Below, piece after piece: positions 47,255-58,541 of a stretch of DNA of 64,000 nt. Positions within the stretch are counted from its first letter, which is position 1, and every line of letters begins with the position of its first letter. The notes under the pieces are model-generated. The model had not been told where the DNA came from and did not search any database. It saw only the letters and a program-made list of their open reading frames with translations. Source of the DNA: Rugalucina vietnamica (Eukaryota > Mollusca > Bivalvia > Lucinida > Lucinidae); contig OZ024874.1 in assembly GCA_964017185.1 (NCBI GenBank), positions 13,201,957-13,265,956 on the forward strand, written 5' to 3'. A program made the translations under genes and the position numbers.

Positions 47255-47499
47255 TCGCGAAGTTTTTAAACAGGTTTAAAAAATTTATGCAAATGTTTTC
47301 GTCAAAATATTTCGCAAGACTGTCGTGCAACAGTCGCGAGGTATATTTTCAAAATTAGACCGAAATTCGCGAATTTGTCGCATAAATGTCCATTCAATGA
47401 GAATGCAACGTAAAAGCTGTGTTTGTCTAATCGTTAATCTTTGTCGCGAAATAGTCGAGAACTATTCGCGAACTAGTCTCCAGTTGTCGCATACCAGTG

Positions 47500-48326
47500 A
47501 GGTAGGGGTCTTAAGGTAGTATCTCACTGGCATGCGAATTTTTCGCGACTGTTTTGCGAATTTGTGGCGGACATTCGCACGACATTCGTGCGAGTGTCGC
47601 ACGAGTGTCGTGAGAATTTTCAAGTGTTGCAATCTAGTCTCGAACTGTTCGCGAAGGTTTTAAACATGTTTAAATTTTCATTTTTCATTTTAGTCAGCAA
47701 CGTATGTAACCTTCGTATAGGCATTGTGCATTACAATAGCACAAACGCTAAACGTATTTTGTATGCTTTAAACAGCTTCACTGAAGATTTTAATATCCAT
47801 CCCCTCCGGAAGAAAGGTACCTATTACAAATGCCACCTACGAAGAAACTACGTATACCTGAAAAAATCAGACATGTGGCATCCCATTTTAATTTAGGATA
47901 GTATAGATCATTATTCGGCTACTGTGAAGGTCAGACATCATCAAAAATTGTACAGGTTAGATGGAATTGCTCGAAACTTGTCATTTCATGATGTCGCATG
48001 ACAGAACAGGTAAGGCACAAAGCTTCGAATAAAATTTTGGCGCATCTATCACGCTGTTTCTACGAAGTGTTGCAAGGTCATTTTCATATCAGTTTAAAGC
48101 TTATGAGATGCACTTTATACTGCGCATACACATATTACAACCACTATCTACAGAGAAATGAGTAACAATGATCTTACCTGGCAGATTCATTTATCCATGG
48201 TTTGTTTACACAATTTATTCATCCCACCTATCCGGAAGTACGCTTTAAACAAACCCCTCCGTTCCGTCGCTCAGTTATTGATTGGACTGCGTGTAGTAGT
48301 AATTGCTATCAAAGATAGGTGTAAGA
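47500..48326. other. Second foldback-family copy and flank
   Basis: CACTGGCATGCGAATTTTTC begins at about 47530 and runs parallel to 40634-40761 until about 47690. Its right end was not found. The rest shows no gene. Confidence 0.5.
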
Positions 48327-48612
48327 AGGTACAAGTAGGCAAATATCAGGAAAAGGCGCAATCAGAAAGAGATTCCCACTCCAAAAATCGAGGTGGGAAA
48401 AAACCAAACTAACAATCAGGCACTTATACCATGAAACATATCGTAAGCCGAATGAGCAGCTATTTTCCCAATAGGTGGCCACTCAGTTACCTTAACTTAA
48501 TTAAAAATATGAAAACATACATAAGGCGCCAACAGCACAAAATATTTTAAACATCAAGACATAAAACAAAAAGAACCACCACAGAAGTATCGCCTTGGAA
48601 CGATCAGTAAAC
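48327..48612 (-). mobile_element. Retroelement family P, 5'-truncated copy
   Basis: It starts AAGGTACAAGTAGGCAAATA (the complemented 3' end) and runs to CTTGGAACGATCAGTAA. Confidence 0.72.
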
Positions 48613-48701
48613 CAATCAAAGAAAATTTCATACTCATTGCGAATCGTCTGTGATACCACGTTGCGAAATATGCGGATCACATAAAGCACGGCATCCGAGT
48701 G

Positions 48702-48702
<1 letters not shown>

Positions 48703-48787
<85 letters not shown>
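48703..48787. repeat. (CT)n(GT)n microsatellite
   Basis: A CT tract followed by a GT tract; the paralogous site at 57091-57124 has CT only. Confidence 0.95.
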
Positions 48788-48789
<2 letters not shown>

Positions 48790-48979
48790 CATTGATCAAA
48801 CAATATATCCAGTTGGTTTATATATATCTATTTCCAAGTAACGAAAAATAAACACATGTATTGAATGATGAGTCTGTTACTGAAATGAAAATAATCAACA
48901 GAAATATTGAAAACATATCACGTGCGTTAAAGATAGTCAATCTCATTTATTCCATGCTTTATTGGTCTTCCAAAATGGA

Positions 48980-49470
48980 ATGTTAGGCGGTCCAGTCTTA
49001 GGACTAGATCCTTTACAGAGCACAGATTTGTGCCCGTAAATCTCAATAGAAAAGATATTGTCAAAATATTCTGGGGTAATCTTGAAGGCTTTCTTGTTCA
49101 GCCACTGTTCCTGTCACTACTGGGTTATAAGTCACAATCTTCATTTATGTTCAGTTCAATGAGTTTTCTCTTTTGCAAAATATTATAGCATATTTAAGTG
49201 TAAAAAGAATGTGACTAGACTGTTCATACATGAGGAGTTCATTCTATACACTTTTATACTCCAAAGAACTCGTTTTATGTCAAATGCAGCTTGTAGTAAT
49301 TCAGTTGATAAACTGTATTCATACCTAGAACTTTTCTATGCAAGAGTATATGGCTATCTAATAGCATTATCTTTCTGTTCTTGAAAAAATGTAATTGTTT
49401 CAAGATAAAGATTGTCAGCTGAGTTGATTTATACAATTGTGGCTGGGGCACTTAGTCTCTAGACTGGGTC
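48980..49470 (+). other. Copy-specific block, no recognised feature
   Basis: Absent between CCAAAATG(A/G) and CAAACTGGTTTTAGCCC in the paralogue at about 57590-57615. No TIR, TSD or gene was seen, so insertion and deletion cannot be told apart. Confidence 0.5.
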
Positions 49471-49485
49471 CTGTCAAACTGGTTT

Positions 49486-50108
49486 TAGCCCCCGGTAATT
49501 TTATATTACTGATCGTTCCAAGGCGATACTTCTGGTGGTGTTCTGATTGTTTTATTTTTAAGCTATTTGAACCTTATGTACGTTTTGATATTTTAGTTAA
49601 GTTCGAATAACTGAGTGGCCGCCTAATGGGAAATAGCTCCTCATGAACCACTGCAGAAGCTGAGGGTGAGGTTATGGCCATGTAAAACCGGTTTAAGCCC
49701 GCCAGTAACTTTGTGTTACTGATCGTTCCAAGTCGATACTTCTGTGGCGGTTCTTTTTGTTTTATGTCTTGGCGTATAAATTTTTTTTGTGCTGTTGGCG
49801 CCTTATGTATGTTTTCATATTTTTAGTTAAGTTAAGGTAACTGAGTGGCCACCTATTGGGAAAATAGCTGCTCATTCGGCTTACGATATGTTTCATGGTA
49901 TGAGTACCTGATTGTTAGTTTGGTTTTTTCCCACCTCGGTTTTTGGAGTGGGAATCTTTTTCTGATTGCGCCTTTTCCTGATCTTTGCCTACTTGTACCT
50001 TTCTTAGTATAAGTACCTAATTGTCAATTTAGTTTTTTCCCACCTCGGTTGTTAGAGTAGGAATTTTTTCTGATTGCGCCATTTCTTGATCATTGCCTAT
50101 TTGCTCCT
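49486..50108 (+). mobile_element. Family P copy split by a younger family P copy
   Basis: The outer copy (49486-49641 and 50003-50108) corresponds to 57605-57905. The inner copy (49642-50002) starts GAACCACTGCAGAAGCTGAG and ends CTACTTGTACCTT. About nine bases of the target (GATAAGTTT-like) seem to have been lost at this insertion instead of duplicated. Confidence 0.7.
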
Positions 50109-51346
50109 TACTGTTATCAATATTTAACGCAAATCATAAAAAGCATGTAAGGTTTTAACATGTTGCGTCTAAACCAGCTACATGCTTTTGCTGATGTTGA
50201 AATCTCTGTACAATTGGTCAGTAGAACCCAGGGTATTGCCCATCCCCAATCTCAATAATACATGTTCACTGCTATCAAAGGGTCTATTTTGATTTTTTAT
50301 TTCCATGGAAACAGCTTTACGATTGTATCGACCAATGTCTCACGTTTTGAAATGTAAGTCTTAAAAGAGCTGTCTAAAAAGTTAGAAAAATCATAATAAA
50401 TTAGAAAATAATTTCTGGAAACTGACATTTTTGATTTAGTAATTTTTGCAATTAAAGAACCGAAATTTGCTTTTTCAAGTATACAGTATATATACTAAAA
50501 GCAATTTTAGGAGTTTCAGTCAATTTCATTTAAACTGAGGAATATAATTGTGATTTATAGCACAAATGAACCAAAGAAGCATACGCCTCAAATTTATTTT
50601 TTGCTTCTACGTGAGCAAACATAATATATCGAGCCTGCTGATATTGAATTTCGTCCTTGTAAGGTGCACAGTTAACGTGAAACATTGATGCGATTCTGAA
50701 ACATTGTTGCGGACTTGACGGACCTGCCAATAGATCAGTTAGCCAACCCGCGCTCACAACTCTGTTGCAGCACCATGGACCATATGCGTATGTGTTCAAA
50801 GAACCTCACAATTGTATAGCTATAAATGATCTTTGCAAGTTTATCATCTTCTGTGTTGGCATACTTAACTGTGGAAAAAAACTTGTGGCTCAACCCAATT
50901 GCATTCATGTTCATGAACTAGCAACCTTTATGTACATGAAGTAGCAACCTTCATAGAGATTGTTGATATCCGTCTGCCACTGAGATATAGAAACGACGAG
51001 AAAGGGTGATTTCGGCTAGTTTAGCCTCGTCAATGACCCTTTAGATTTGGCAACATGGTGCCAAAGCGAATTACTATAATTTTGCAACTTTCAATGGGAC
51101 AGTCAATACAAAGACTAGCATTATCCGAATGGGGCCAAATAAATAAAATGCCGGTTAGAAAATGAATCTACAATAACAAGTTTCTGATTTCTCAGGAATA
51201 TCTTCGCTGATCTCAAAGGACCAAAAGGAAAATAATCTGCACTATGGATATTGTACGGGGAGACTATCTATGGCAGCGACACCAGCGACACCAGCTGCAG
51301 TAATAGAAAACAAAAATTAGAAGATATCATTTAGGATCAGAAAACG
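50109..51346 (+). other. Array-unit sequence
   Basis: Matches 57906-59405 apart from the palindrome at 58545, and shares the ACCTGCCAATA-ATCAG block with 28495. No gene was recognised. Confidence 0.6.
51196..51299 (+). pseudogene. Exon-like segment E, copy 5 (decayed)
   Basis: The TTCTGATTTCTCAG acceptor-like sequence and GCA/GTAATA are kept, but the length is 104 bases and the PPHG region is rearranged to GCAGCGACACCAGCGACACC. Confidence 0.4.
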
Positions 51347-51766
51347 TACCCGTAAAAATTCTATTAAACATCCACATTCTAATAAACGCCCATTCTCCTA
51401 TTTAGATGCCAAAAATGACCATTTTATCTGTGAGTTTTGGAATTCCAGGAACCTCTAATAAACGCCCACTTTAAAATGTTGGGACGAAAATTTATATTTC
51501 TAAGTGGTACATTTTTAAGTTTGCTGCTTTATAACATAAAACAGAAATATACTTTCTCTTGTTGACCTTATAAATGGTAATACATGGCATATCCAAACAC
51601 CTACTTTGAGCAAAATTCCTGTCTGGGTAAGATCAAGACCCACCAATCATTTCAGTTCCAATATTATTGTCCTACAGCGTAGCCTCCAATAAACGCCCAA
51701 CCCCATTTATTGTATAAAGCATTGTTTTGAATAAACGCCCGGGCGTTTAATAGACTTTGTATGGTA
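51347..51766. mobile_element. TA-flanked MITE
   Basis: The element is 51349-51764 with TA at each side; the paralogue at about 59433 reads GAAAACATATTAATGAG. The ends CCCGTAAAAATTCTATTAAA and the complement of TTTAATAGACTTTGTATGG are similar inverted repeats, and AATAAACGCCC motifs recur inside. A TA duplication fits the Tc1/mariner group. Confidence 0.75.
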
Positions 51767-52052
51767 TTAATGAGAAAGGGGATGTGCCATTACGCGGTTT
51801 CAGCTAGTAGTAGCCTCTTGGTAAGAACAATTTACACAGTTTTCTGTTTGCTCCAATCTGAAACAATCGTAGTAAAACCTGACCTTAACGCTAGATCTAC
51901 TAATGCTACCTTCACTTACCCGAAACTTGCTTTCATTTGACATGTTGGATATAACCGACCACGGACCCGGTTTGACTCGTTGAACTGAGCGTAGTATATG
52001 TAGCGGGGTTGTCTGAATAGAGCGTAACTGTTTAAGACGTATGTGCACTTGA

Positions 52053-52099
<47 letters not shown>
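52053..52099. repeat. (CT)n microsatellite
   Basis: Paralogous with the tracts at 28933 and 59698. Confidence 0.95.
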
Positions 52100-52100
<1 letters not shown>

Positions 52101-52607
52101 ATATGTTATTGATTAGATATTATATTCATCTGGTTAATGGTTGTATCCAAGTAACAGAAAATAAATTTTACCTTGCATATGGATTGTGTGATGAGCCTGT
52201 TCATACTGACAGGAAATGATAAACATAGCCACAACAAAAGTAATGAACAGAAAGTAACGCGTTAGTCAGGAGATTTTCATTGGTATTGCTCTTGTCCTGT
52301 TTCACTGTTTAGTCAGTCACATGAAAAAAGTGCAACATCAGCGTATTCAGTGGACCAGTGTTCTTTTCATATCCATGCTTCAGCTGTAGTGCCAATAATG
52401 CATAGCGAGCAAGTACAGTTTCACATGGTCAGTCCTAACAGCTTTCACTGATGTTGAAATCTCTGTACAGTTGGTTAGCCGATATGGTTAGAGGAGCAAG
52501 TGAATATATCTAATATCTCAAATATCATTTATAAGTATAGTCGCTACGTTTTCTTTGTGTCCGAAAATATTTCAAGGATGTACAATTAATTTATCATTTA
52601 CTTGCAT

Positions 52608-52617
52608 TTTATATACA
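52608..52617 (+). promoter_or_regulatory. Possible TATA box of exon copy 5
   Basis: TTATATACAC about 85 bases before the ATG, identical in context to copy 4. Confidence 0.3.
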
Positions 52618-52694
52618 CACCTTTTCTGTGTGAATGACAGTTTAATGTGTCGCTAAGAGCATCTGTTCAATTGATATTAGGCTGTGAATAAACT

Positions 52695-52814
52695 ATGGCG
52701 GAGTCTACTTAAACTGTAGTTATTGATAATGGGTCTGGAATGATGAAAGTTGGCTTTGCCGGCGACGACGAAGCGACCGTTTTCCCGTCGGTTGTTGGCA
52801 GGAGGGAAAAGAAG
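52695..52814 (+). pseudogene. Actin-like first coding exon, copy 5, early stop
   Basis: MAEST is followed by TAA at codon 6 where the other copies have AAA (Lys). The remaining 34 codons stay in frame: [20 protein letters not shown], then A in place of [14 protein letters not shown], then the GT donor. A single A-to-T change explains the stop. Use of the ATG for this exon would give a five-residue peptide, so this copy is probably dead unless translation restarts at Met-16 or Met-17. It lies in a recent duplicate of copy 4. Confidence 0.8.
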
Positions 52815-52817
52815 GTA

Positions 52818-52830
52818 CACCTCTCTCCCA

Positions 52831-52891
<61 letters not shown>
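52818..52891. repeat. CT-rich tract and (CT)n microsatellite at the donor
   Basis: It follows GTACACCTCTCTCCCACTC. The longest uninterrupted CT run of the donor-linked tracts. Confidence 0.95.
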
Positions 52892-52893
<2 letters not shown>

Positions 52894-53340
52894 GACGTGT
52901 TTGAACTCTTATATATTGCCTTTGTTTCGAGAACTTGAACGTTCTTTATGCTGGTGTAAGACGGAAATCTTCAGATGTTCAGGTTTATTACAATGATAAA
53001 CTAGATCATTATTTTGGGGGTTTAAAACCTGTTTTATATTGATGTTCCTTTGCAGGGGGCTCATTATTTTCTCTCTTTTTGCCAAAATATAATCTGTTTG
53101 CATTAACAAATTACAATATGCCTGTCATTCGCGCAAGATATAATACGTGCTTTCATGACGTTTTGAAGAACATTAATTTATATCGAATTTGGAAGCTTAA
53201 TTTTCACTAGTGAAGGAAACAAAGAAAATCAATAATCATGTTGTTTCCTTTGATGGAATTAAAAAGTAAGAACTACTTCATATAATTTAGTAGCATTGAA
53301 CACATTTTGCTAAAATATGCATCAATACCTTTATGAGAGA

Positions 53341-53619
53341 TCCTTTATGCAAGCTATAAAATCCTTTGCGCATATGCTGGCTATAAAATCCTTTGTGTAT
53401 ATGCTGGCGATTAAAAACCATTGCGTACATGATGGCTATAAAATCATTTCCGTATGTGCTAATCATGAAATAGTTTGCGTATATGCTAGCTATAAAATCA
53501 TTTGCGTATATGCTTATTATAAAATCATTTGCGTACTCGTATATGCTAGCTATAAAATACTTTGCGTATGTGCTAGCTATAAAATCCTTTGCGTATATGC
53601 TAGCTATAAAATACTTTGC
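53341..53619. repeat. 27-bp minisatellite, array 2, left part
   Basis: About ten units in the same order of variants as array 1 (35160 onward), interrupted at 53619 by a family P insertion. Confidence 0.9.
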
Positions 53620-54288
53620 ACGCCGGTGGGTCGGGCGTCAGACTCTATGATGGCCCCGACTTAAAAGCTATTCATTTTAGTTGGTTGGGGCCGGAACTTC
53701 TTGTCTGTTGCTTGGCCCACCGGGGTCCAACTGGTGTTTTTCTTTTGCTCCGGAGTTAGTAGGTTATTCGGCGCCCAGGGATCTCCATCGTCGGGCAGCT
53801 TACACAATCTGTCAGTCCTTGTTTTGGACTCATCAGGATGTTTATCATGATTTATTTGTTTGTTCTTGATGATTCATTGACTAGTTAGAGATTCACCACG
53901 AGGACCGAAGAACTTACTAAATGTTATGAACCACTGCAGAAGCTGAGGGTGAGGTTAGGATCCTGTAAAACCGGTTTAAGCCCGCCACTAACTTTGTGTT
54001 ACTGATCGTTCCAAGGCGATACTTCTGTGGTGGTTCTTTTTGTTTTATGTCTTGGTGTTTAAAATTTTTTGTGCTGTTGGCGCCTTATGTAGGTTTTCAT
54101 ATTTTTAATTAAGTTAAGGTAACTTAGTGGCCACCTATTGGGAAAATAGCTGCTCATTCGGCTTACGATATGTTTCATGGTATAAGTGCCTGATTGTTAG
54201 TTTGGTTTTTTCCCACCTCGGTTTTTGGAGTGGAAATCTCTTTCTGATTGCGCCTTTTCCTGATCTTTGCCTACTTGTACCTTTTTGC
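53615..54288 (+). mobile_element. Retroelement family P inserted in the minisatellite
   Basis: The insert is 53620-54283, from ACGCCGGTGGGTCGGGCGTC to CTACTTGTACCTT. TTTGC flanks both sides and is part of the minisatellite unit. Array 1 shows the uninterrupted ACTTTGCGTATATGC. Confidence 0.85.
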
Positions 54289-54565
54289 ATATATGCTACC
54301 TATAAAATCCTTTGCGTATATGCTAGCGATAAAATCCTTTGCGTATATGCTACCTATAAAATCCTTTGCTTATATACTAGCTATAGAATCCTTTGCGTAC
54401 ATGCTAGTTATGCTAGCTATAAAATTCTTTGTTGGCTACAAAATCATTTGCGTATATGCTAGCTATAAAATCCTTTGCTGGCTATAAAATCATTTGCGTA
54501 TATGCTAGCAATAAAATCCTTTGCTGGCTATAAAATCATTTGCGTATATGCTAGCTATAAAATCA
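54284..54565. repeat. 27-bp minisatellite, array 2, right part
   Basis: About ten further units continuing array 2, with variants such as GCTGGCTATAAAATCATTTG interspersed. Confidence 0.9.
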
Positions 54566-56231
54566 CACGAACAACTTACATTGCTCATTTACTGTACATG
54601 AAACTTATGCGGTATTCCCTGAATTTCACACCTTTTCCTACTGTAAGCAGATGCATTTTGCTATTCCATTATATACATTTCCCTTCACACATTGCACACT
54701 TCGATAAAAAAAAATTTAATCGCACAAGCAGAGATGAACATTGGTAAAAAAAGTAATGAATATTAGTGCTACAAGGTCGCATAGGAGTATCATAAGTATA
54801 CAAAGGACAGAAACAAGGTATGTTTGACCAAATACCAGTAAGCCAATGTCTCGTGTACAATTCTGTTGTCATTGGCTGACAACTGGTGTTTTTAGTCAGG
54901 GGAAATAAAGACTGGTAGTTAAGTGCTGTCAAGACACTGACACTGGCACAAAATGGTCTCACTAAACCCTAGTTACTGTACCCGTGCTTGTAACTTTGGT
55001 ATTAAAATGGATTTTGTTTTGGCAATAGTATGCAAGTCTTCGATTTTCTCCAAATACTTAATCAGAAATCATTCAATGAATAGCAACATTGCTTATTGAT
55101 TTTTCCCCAGAATGTTACCTATAAAATCTGGCAGAGAAGTTAGGATTGGTGATGACCGTATGTTTTATTATAATCGTGTCATTTTACTGCGAGTTGTTAG
55201 GTTTGGTGGAGTATGTGACTCTTAATATTTTGGTGTAGAATGTTTAGCACTTTTTGTGTACGAGTTCATATATTTAGTTAAGTCTGTGTAACTGAATGAC
55301 CACATATAGGGAAAAAGCTGCTCATTCAGCTTACGATATATCCTCTTTGAATTTGTAATTTTAGTTTATTCCCACCTCTGATTTTGGAGTGGGAGAAAGA
55401 AAAAAAATAGTTAGAGAGTACGATTGCGCTATTACTGATCGTTGCTTATTCATACATTGTAATATAATTGTGTCATTTCACTATATATTTTTGCAATGCC
55501 ATTGGTATAAAATATATTTGGGACTGTGCATGGTATTAGTCGAATCGTGTTTGTTTTTTGTTATTGTCGTTGTTGTTTTACCAGTCGGTAGCTGAATGTC
55601 AGTATAAGTCGTTAGCGAGTTTATGAGCTGTAAGATAACTTGAGTGAAGAAGATATAGTATGTCACCAAAAATAAGCAAAACATCTATACAGATATGCAA
55701 GCATATAATCAGTCTGTTGTTATTTTCAGTGAAAGCAAGCAGTTCAGGCAAACCATGATCTTCTTCATTGTTTCATTTCTATTGAGATAGCGAGAAAATT
55801 GCAGTTGCTATCTATGATAATGCATGGTACCCATGTACATGTAGATCCTTGTCGTAGGAAACACACGTTACTTAAACACTGTTGCCAAAGAGCTGCAATG
55901 CCATTGCGCTTCAGAAGCTGGACCCTGTCGCAAACTATTGTTCTCCAGGTTTCATAACAAACTAGACTTCTTTTTAAATCTTGGTTATGTGAAGGAAAGA
56001 CAATAAACTAACACAATAGCGAATAACGAAGGTACTGATCAGCATATATAGATAAGTTAATTTGCCTGAATTTTGGCAAATATTCATGACGCAAGGTTTG
56101 TCACAAAACATCTAATATGTTTTTCGGTAATCTTAGGATTGTATCTTCACCATTCTCTCGCGATTCTAACAGCAAGGCGTAAAATAGTCGTATCAAGATC
56201 AGAAAATGATTATAAATCAGATTATACTTTC
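54566..56231 (+). other. Array-unit sequence
   Basis: Close paralogue of 35753-37985 without the 475-base extra block. An old family P relic lies at about 55270-55445. No gene. Confidence 0.6.
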
Positions 56232-56462
56232 TGGAAAGGTACAAGTAGGCAAAGATCAGGAAAAGGCGCAATCAGAAAAAGATTCCAACTGCAAAAACCG
56301 AGGTGGGAAAAAACCAAACTAACAATCAGGTACTTATACCATGAAAACATTTCTTAAGCCGAATGAGCAGCTATTTTCCCAATAGGTGGCCACTCAGTTA
56401 CCTTAACTTAACTAAAAATATGAAAACACACATAAGGCGCCAACAGCACAAAAATATGGAAA
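56232..56462 (-). mobile_element. Retroelement family P, 6-bp target duplication
   Basis: The insert is 56238-56456, starting GGTACAAGTAGGCAAAGATC, flanked by TGGAAA. The empty site CTTTCTGGAAACTTACATTT is at 37985-38004. Confidence 0.85.
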
Positions 56463-56467
56463 CTTAC

Positions 56468-56709
56468 ATTTGAGCCGCCTCGTAGGAAAACCAACAATGT
56501 GGTTTTCGAACAGGTGTGACACAAACCGGGCTGTATATGCACAGAAGATAGCTAGAGACTGGAAATTTTGGATTTAGAAAGTAGAGGAATTGTACTATCC
56601 GTGTAGCGAAAACAAAGGCGCTGATCAGCTTCGCAGTTACTGCGAAGCTGATCTGCGCCTTTGTTTTCGCCTAGGCAGATTTTTGGTTTTCCCACGAGGC
56701 GGCTCATTT
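56468..56709. mobile_element. Palindromic MITE family A, copy 4
   Basis: The element is 56472-56705 with ATTT on both sides. The empty site ACATTTCTTAATCG is at about 38000-38013. It sits nine bases from the family P insertion. Confidence 0.9.
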
Positions 56710-57087
56710 CTTAATCGTTTGTGAAATTTAACTGCATATATTTACTTTTCAAGTATACTAAAAGCACTTCTAAGAATATTCAGTCATTTTCATTCTAAAA
56801 CGGAGCATATAATTGTGATTTATTGCAAAAATGAACCATGGTACTGCACACAGCGATATAATAACACTCGCCTACCATGGTCATACAGTAAGCTGGGTTC
56901 CATCTTAGGAAGCCGCATGGTGCAGTCAGTTTTCTTGAATATGAAGTTGATGTAGTACAACTAAGCCTAGTAGTACTTGCTATTAACCAATCAACTGTGT
57001 TCAAAGAAACAAATACTCCGCAGGGTGCCATTGCTAGTGATACCGCGTTGCGAAACATGCGGATCACATAAAGCACGGTATCCGAGT

Positions 57088-57127
<40 letters not shown>

Positions 57128-57203
57128 ATATCATTGATCAAACAATATATCCAGCTGGTTTATATCTATTTCCAAGTAACGAAAAATAAACACATGTATT
57201 GAA
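56710..57203 (+). other. Junction of two duplicated segments
   Basis: Up to about 56972 it matches 38014-38272; from about 57045 it matches 48655 onward. A CT tract is at 57091-57124. No gene. Confidence 0.6.
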
Positions 57204-57482
57204 TGATGAAAAGGTACAAGTAGGCAAAGATCAGGAAAAGGCGCAATCAGAAAAAGATTCCCACTCCAAAAACCGAGGTGGGAAAAAACCAAACTAACAA
57301 TTAGGTACTTATACCATAAAACATATCGTAAGCCGAATGAGCGGCTATTTTCCCAATAGGTGGCCACTCAGTTACCTTAACTTAACTAAAAATATGAAAG
57401 CATACATAAGGCACCAACAGCACAAAAAATTAAACACCAAGACATAAAACAAAAAGAACCACCACAGAAGTATTTCTGATGA
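57204..57482 (-). mobile_element. Retroelement family P, 6-bp target duplication
   Basis: The insert is 57210-57476, flanked by TGATGA. The empty site GAATGATGAGTCTGTTACTG is at 48861-48880. Confidence 0.85.
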
Positions 57483-57604
57483 GTCTGTTACTGAAATAAA
57501 AATTAATCAACAGAAATATTGAAAACATATCACGTGCGTTAAAGATAAGCAATCTCATTTATTCCATGCTTTATTGGTCTTCCAAAATGAGATGTTAGAC
57601 GTTT

Positions 57605-57905
57605 CTGCCAAACTGGTTTTAGCCCACAGTAATTTTATATTACTGATCGTTCCAAGGCGATACTTCTGGTGGTGTTCTGATTGTTTGTTGTTTTTTTTTT
57701 GTGCTATTTGAACCTTATGTACGTTTTGATATTTTAGTTAAGTTCGAGTAACTGAGTGGCTGCCTAATGGGAAATACCTCCTCATGATAAGTTTTCTTAG
57801 TATAAGTACCTAATTGTCTATTTAGTTTTTTCCCACCTCGGTTGTTAGAGTGGGAATTTCTTTCTGATTGCGTCGTTTCCAGATCATTGCCTACTTGTAC
57901 CTTAC
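57605..57905 (+). mobile_element. Retroelement family P, old 5'-truncated copy
   Basis: TTTTATATTACTGATCGTTC to CCTACTTGTACCTTACTG; the shared ancestor of the outer copy at 49486-50108. Confidence 0.7.
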
Positions 57906-58541
57906 TGTTATTCGATGTGTTTATCAATATTTAACGCAAATCATAAAAAAGCATGTAAGGTTTTAACATGTTGCGTCTGAACCAGCTACCAGCTTTTACT
58001 GATGTTGAAATCTCTGTACAATTGGTCAGCCGAACCCGCGGTATTGCCCATCCCCAATCCCATTAATATGTGTTAACTGCTATCAAAGGATGATTTTGAT
58101 TTTTCATTTCCATGGAAACAGCTTCACGACTGTATCTACCAATGTCTCGCGTTTAAATGTAAGGCTTAAAAGAGCTGTCTAAAAAGTTAGAAAAAAACAC
58201 ATAATAAATCAGACAATACTTTCTGGAAACTGACATTTTTGATTCATTAATTTTTGCAATTAAAGAACCGAAATTTGCTTTTTCAAGTATACAGTATATA
58301 TACTAAAAGCAATTTTAGGAGTTTCAGTCAATTTCATTTAAACTGAGGAATATAATTGTGATTTATAGCTCAAATGAACCAAAGAAGCATACGCCTCAAA
58401 TTTATTTTTTGCTTCTACGTGAGCAAACATAATATATCGAGCCTGCTGATATTGAATTTCGTCCTTGTAAAGTACACAATTAATGCGAAACTGATGCGAT
58501 TCTGAAACATTGGTGCGGACTTGACGGACCTGCCAATAGAT
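57906..58541 (+). other. Array-unit sequence
   Basis: Matches 50109-50740; no gene recognised. Confidence 0.6.

Larger units (their letters stand above)
40751..47265 (-). mobile_element. CR1/jockey-type LINE with 11-bp target duplication
   Basis: The element is 40762-47254 on the minus strand, flanked by TCGCGAAGTTT at 40751-40761 and 47255-47265. Its 3' end (left) has GAAATAAATATG, containing AATAAA, about 15 bases before the junction and no poly-A tail. The 5' end is truncated inside ORF1. It has an ORF1, a long inter-ORF stretch and an ORF2 with endonuclease and RT. The near-complete frames suggest a fairly recent insertion. Confidence 0.88.
40634..47499. mobile_element. Foldback element split by a LINE
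   Basis: The ends CACTGGCATGCGA and TCGCATACCAGTG are 13-bp inverted repeats with one mismatch. Removing the LINE joins ...TCGCGAAGTTT to TTAAACAGG, which matches the continuous relative at 47526-47680. The element's own DNA is about 370 bases, rich in TCGCGA motifs. Confidence 0.7.
48640..52219 (+). repeat. Duplicated segment, copy C
   Basis: Colinear with 57040-59843 (GCGAAA-ATGCGGATCACATA at the left, GAAATGATAAACATAGCC at the right). Copy C has an extra block at about 48980-49470, a nested family P insertion (49642-50002) and a TA-flanked MITE (51349-51764). The other copy has its own insertions. Confidence 0.82.
52228..56972 (+). repeat. Duplicated segment, copy B
   Basis: Colinear with 33646-38272. 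It carries three insertions absent there: family P at 53620-54283 and 56238-56456, and MITE A at 56472-56705. Confidence 0.85.
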
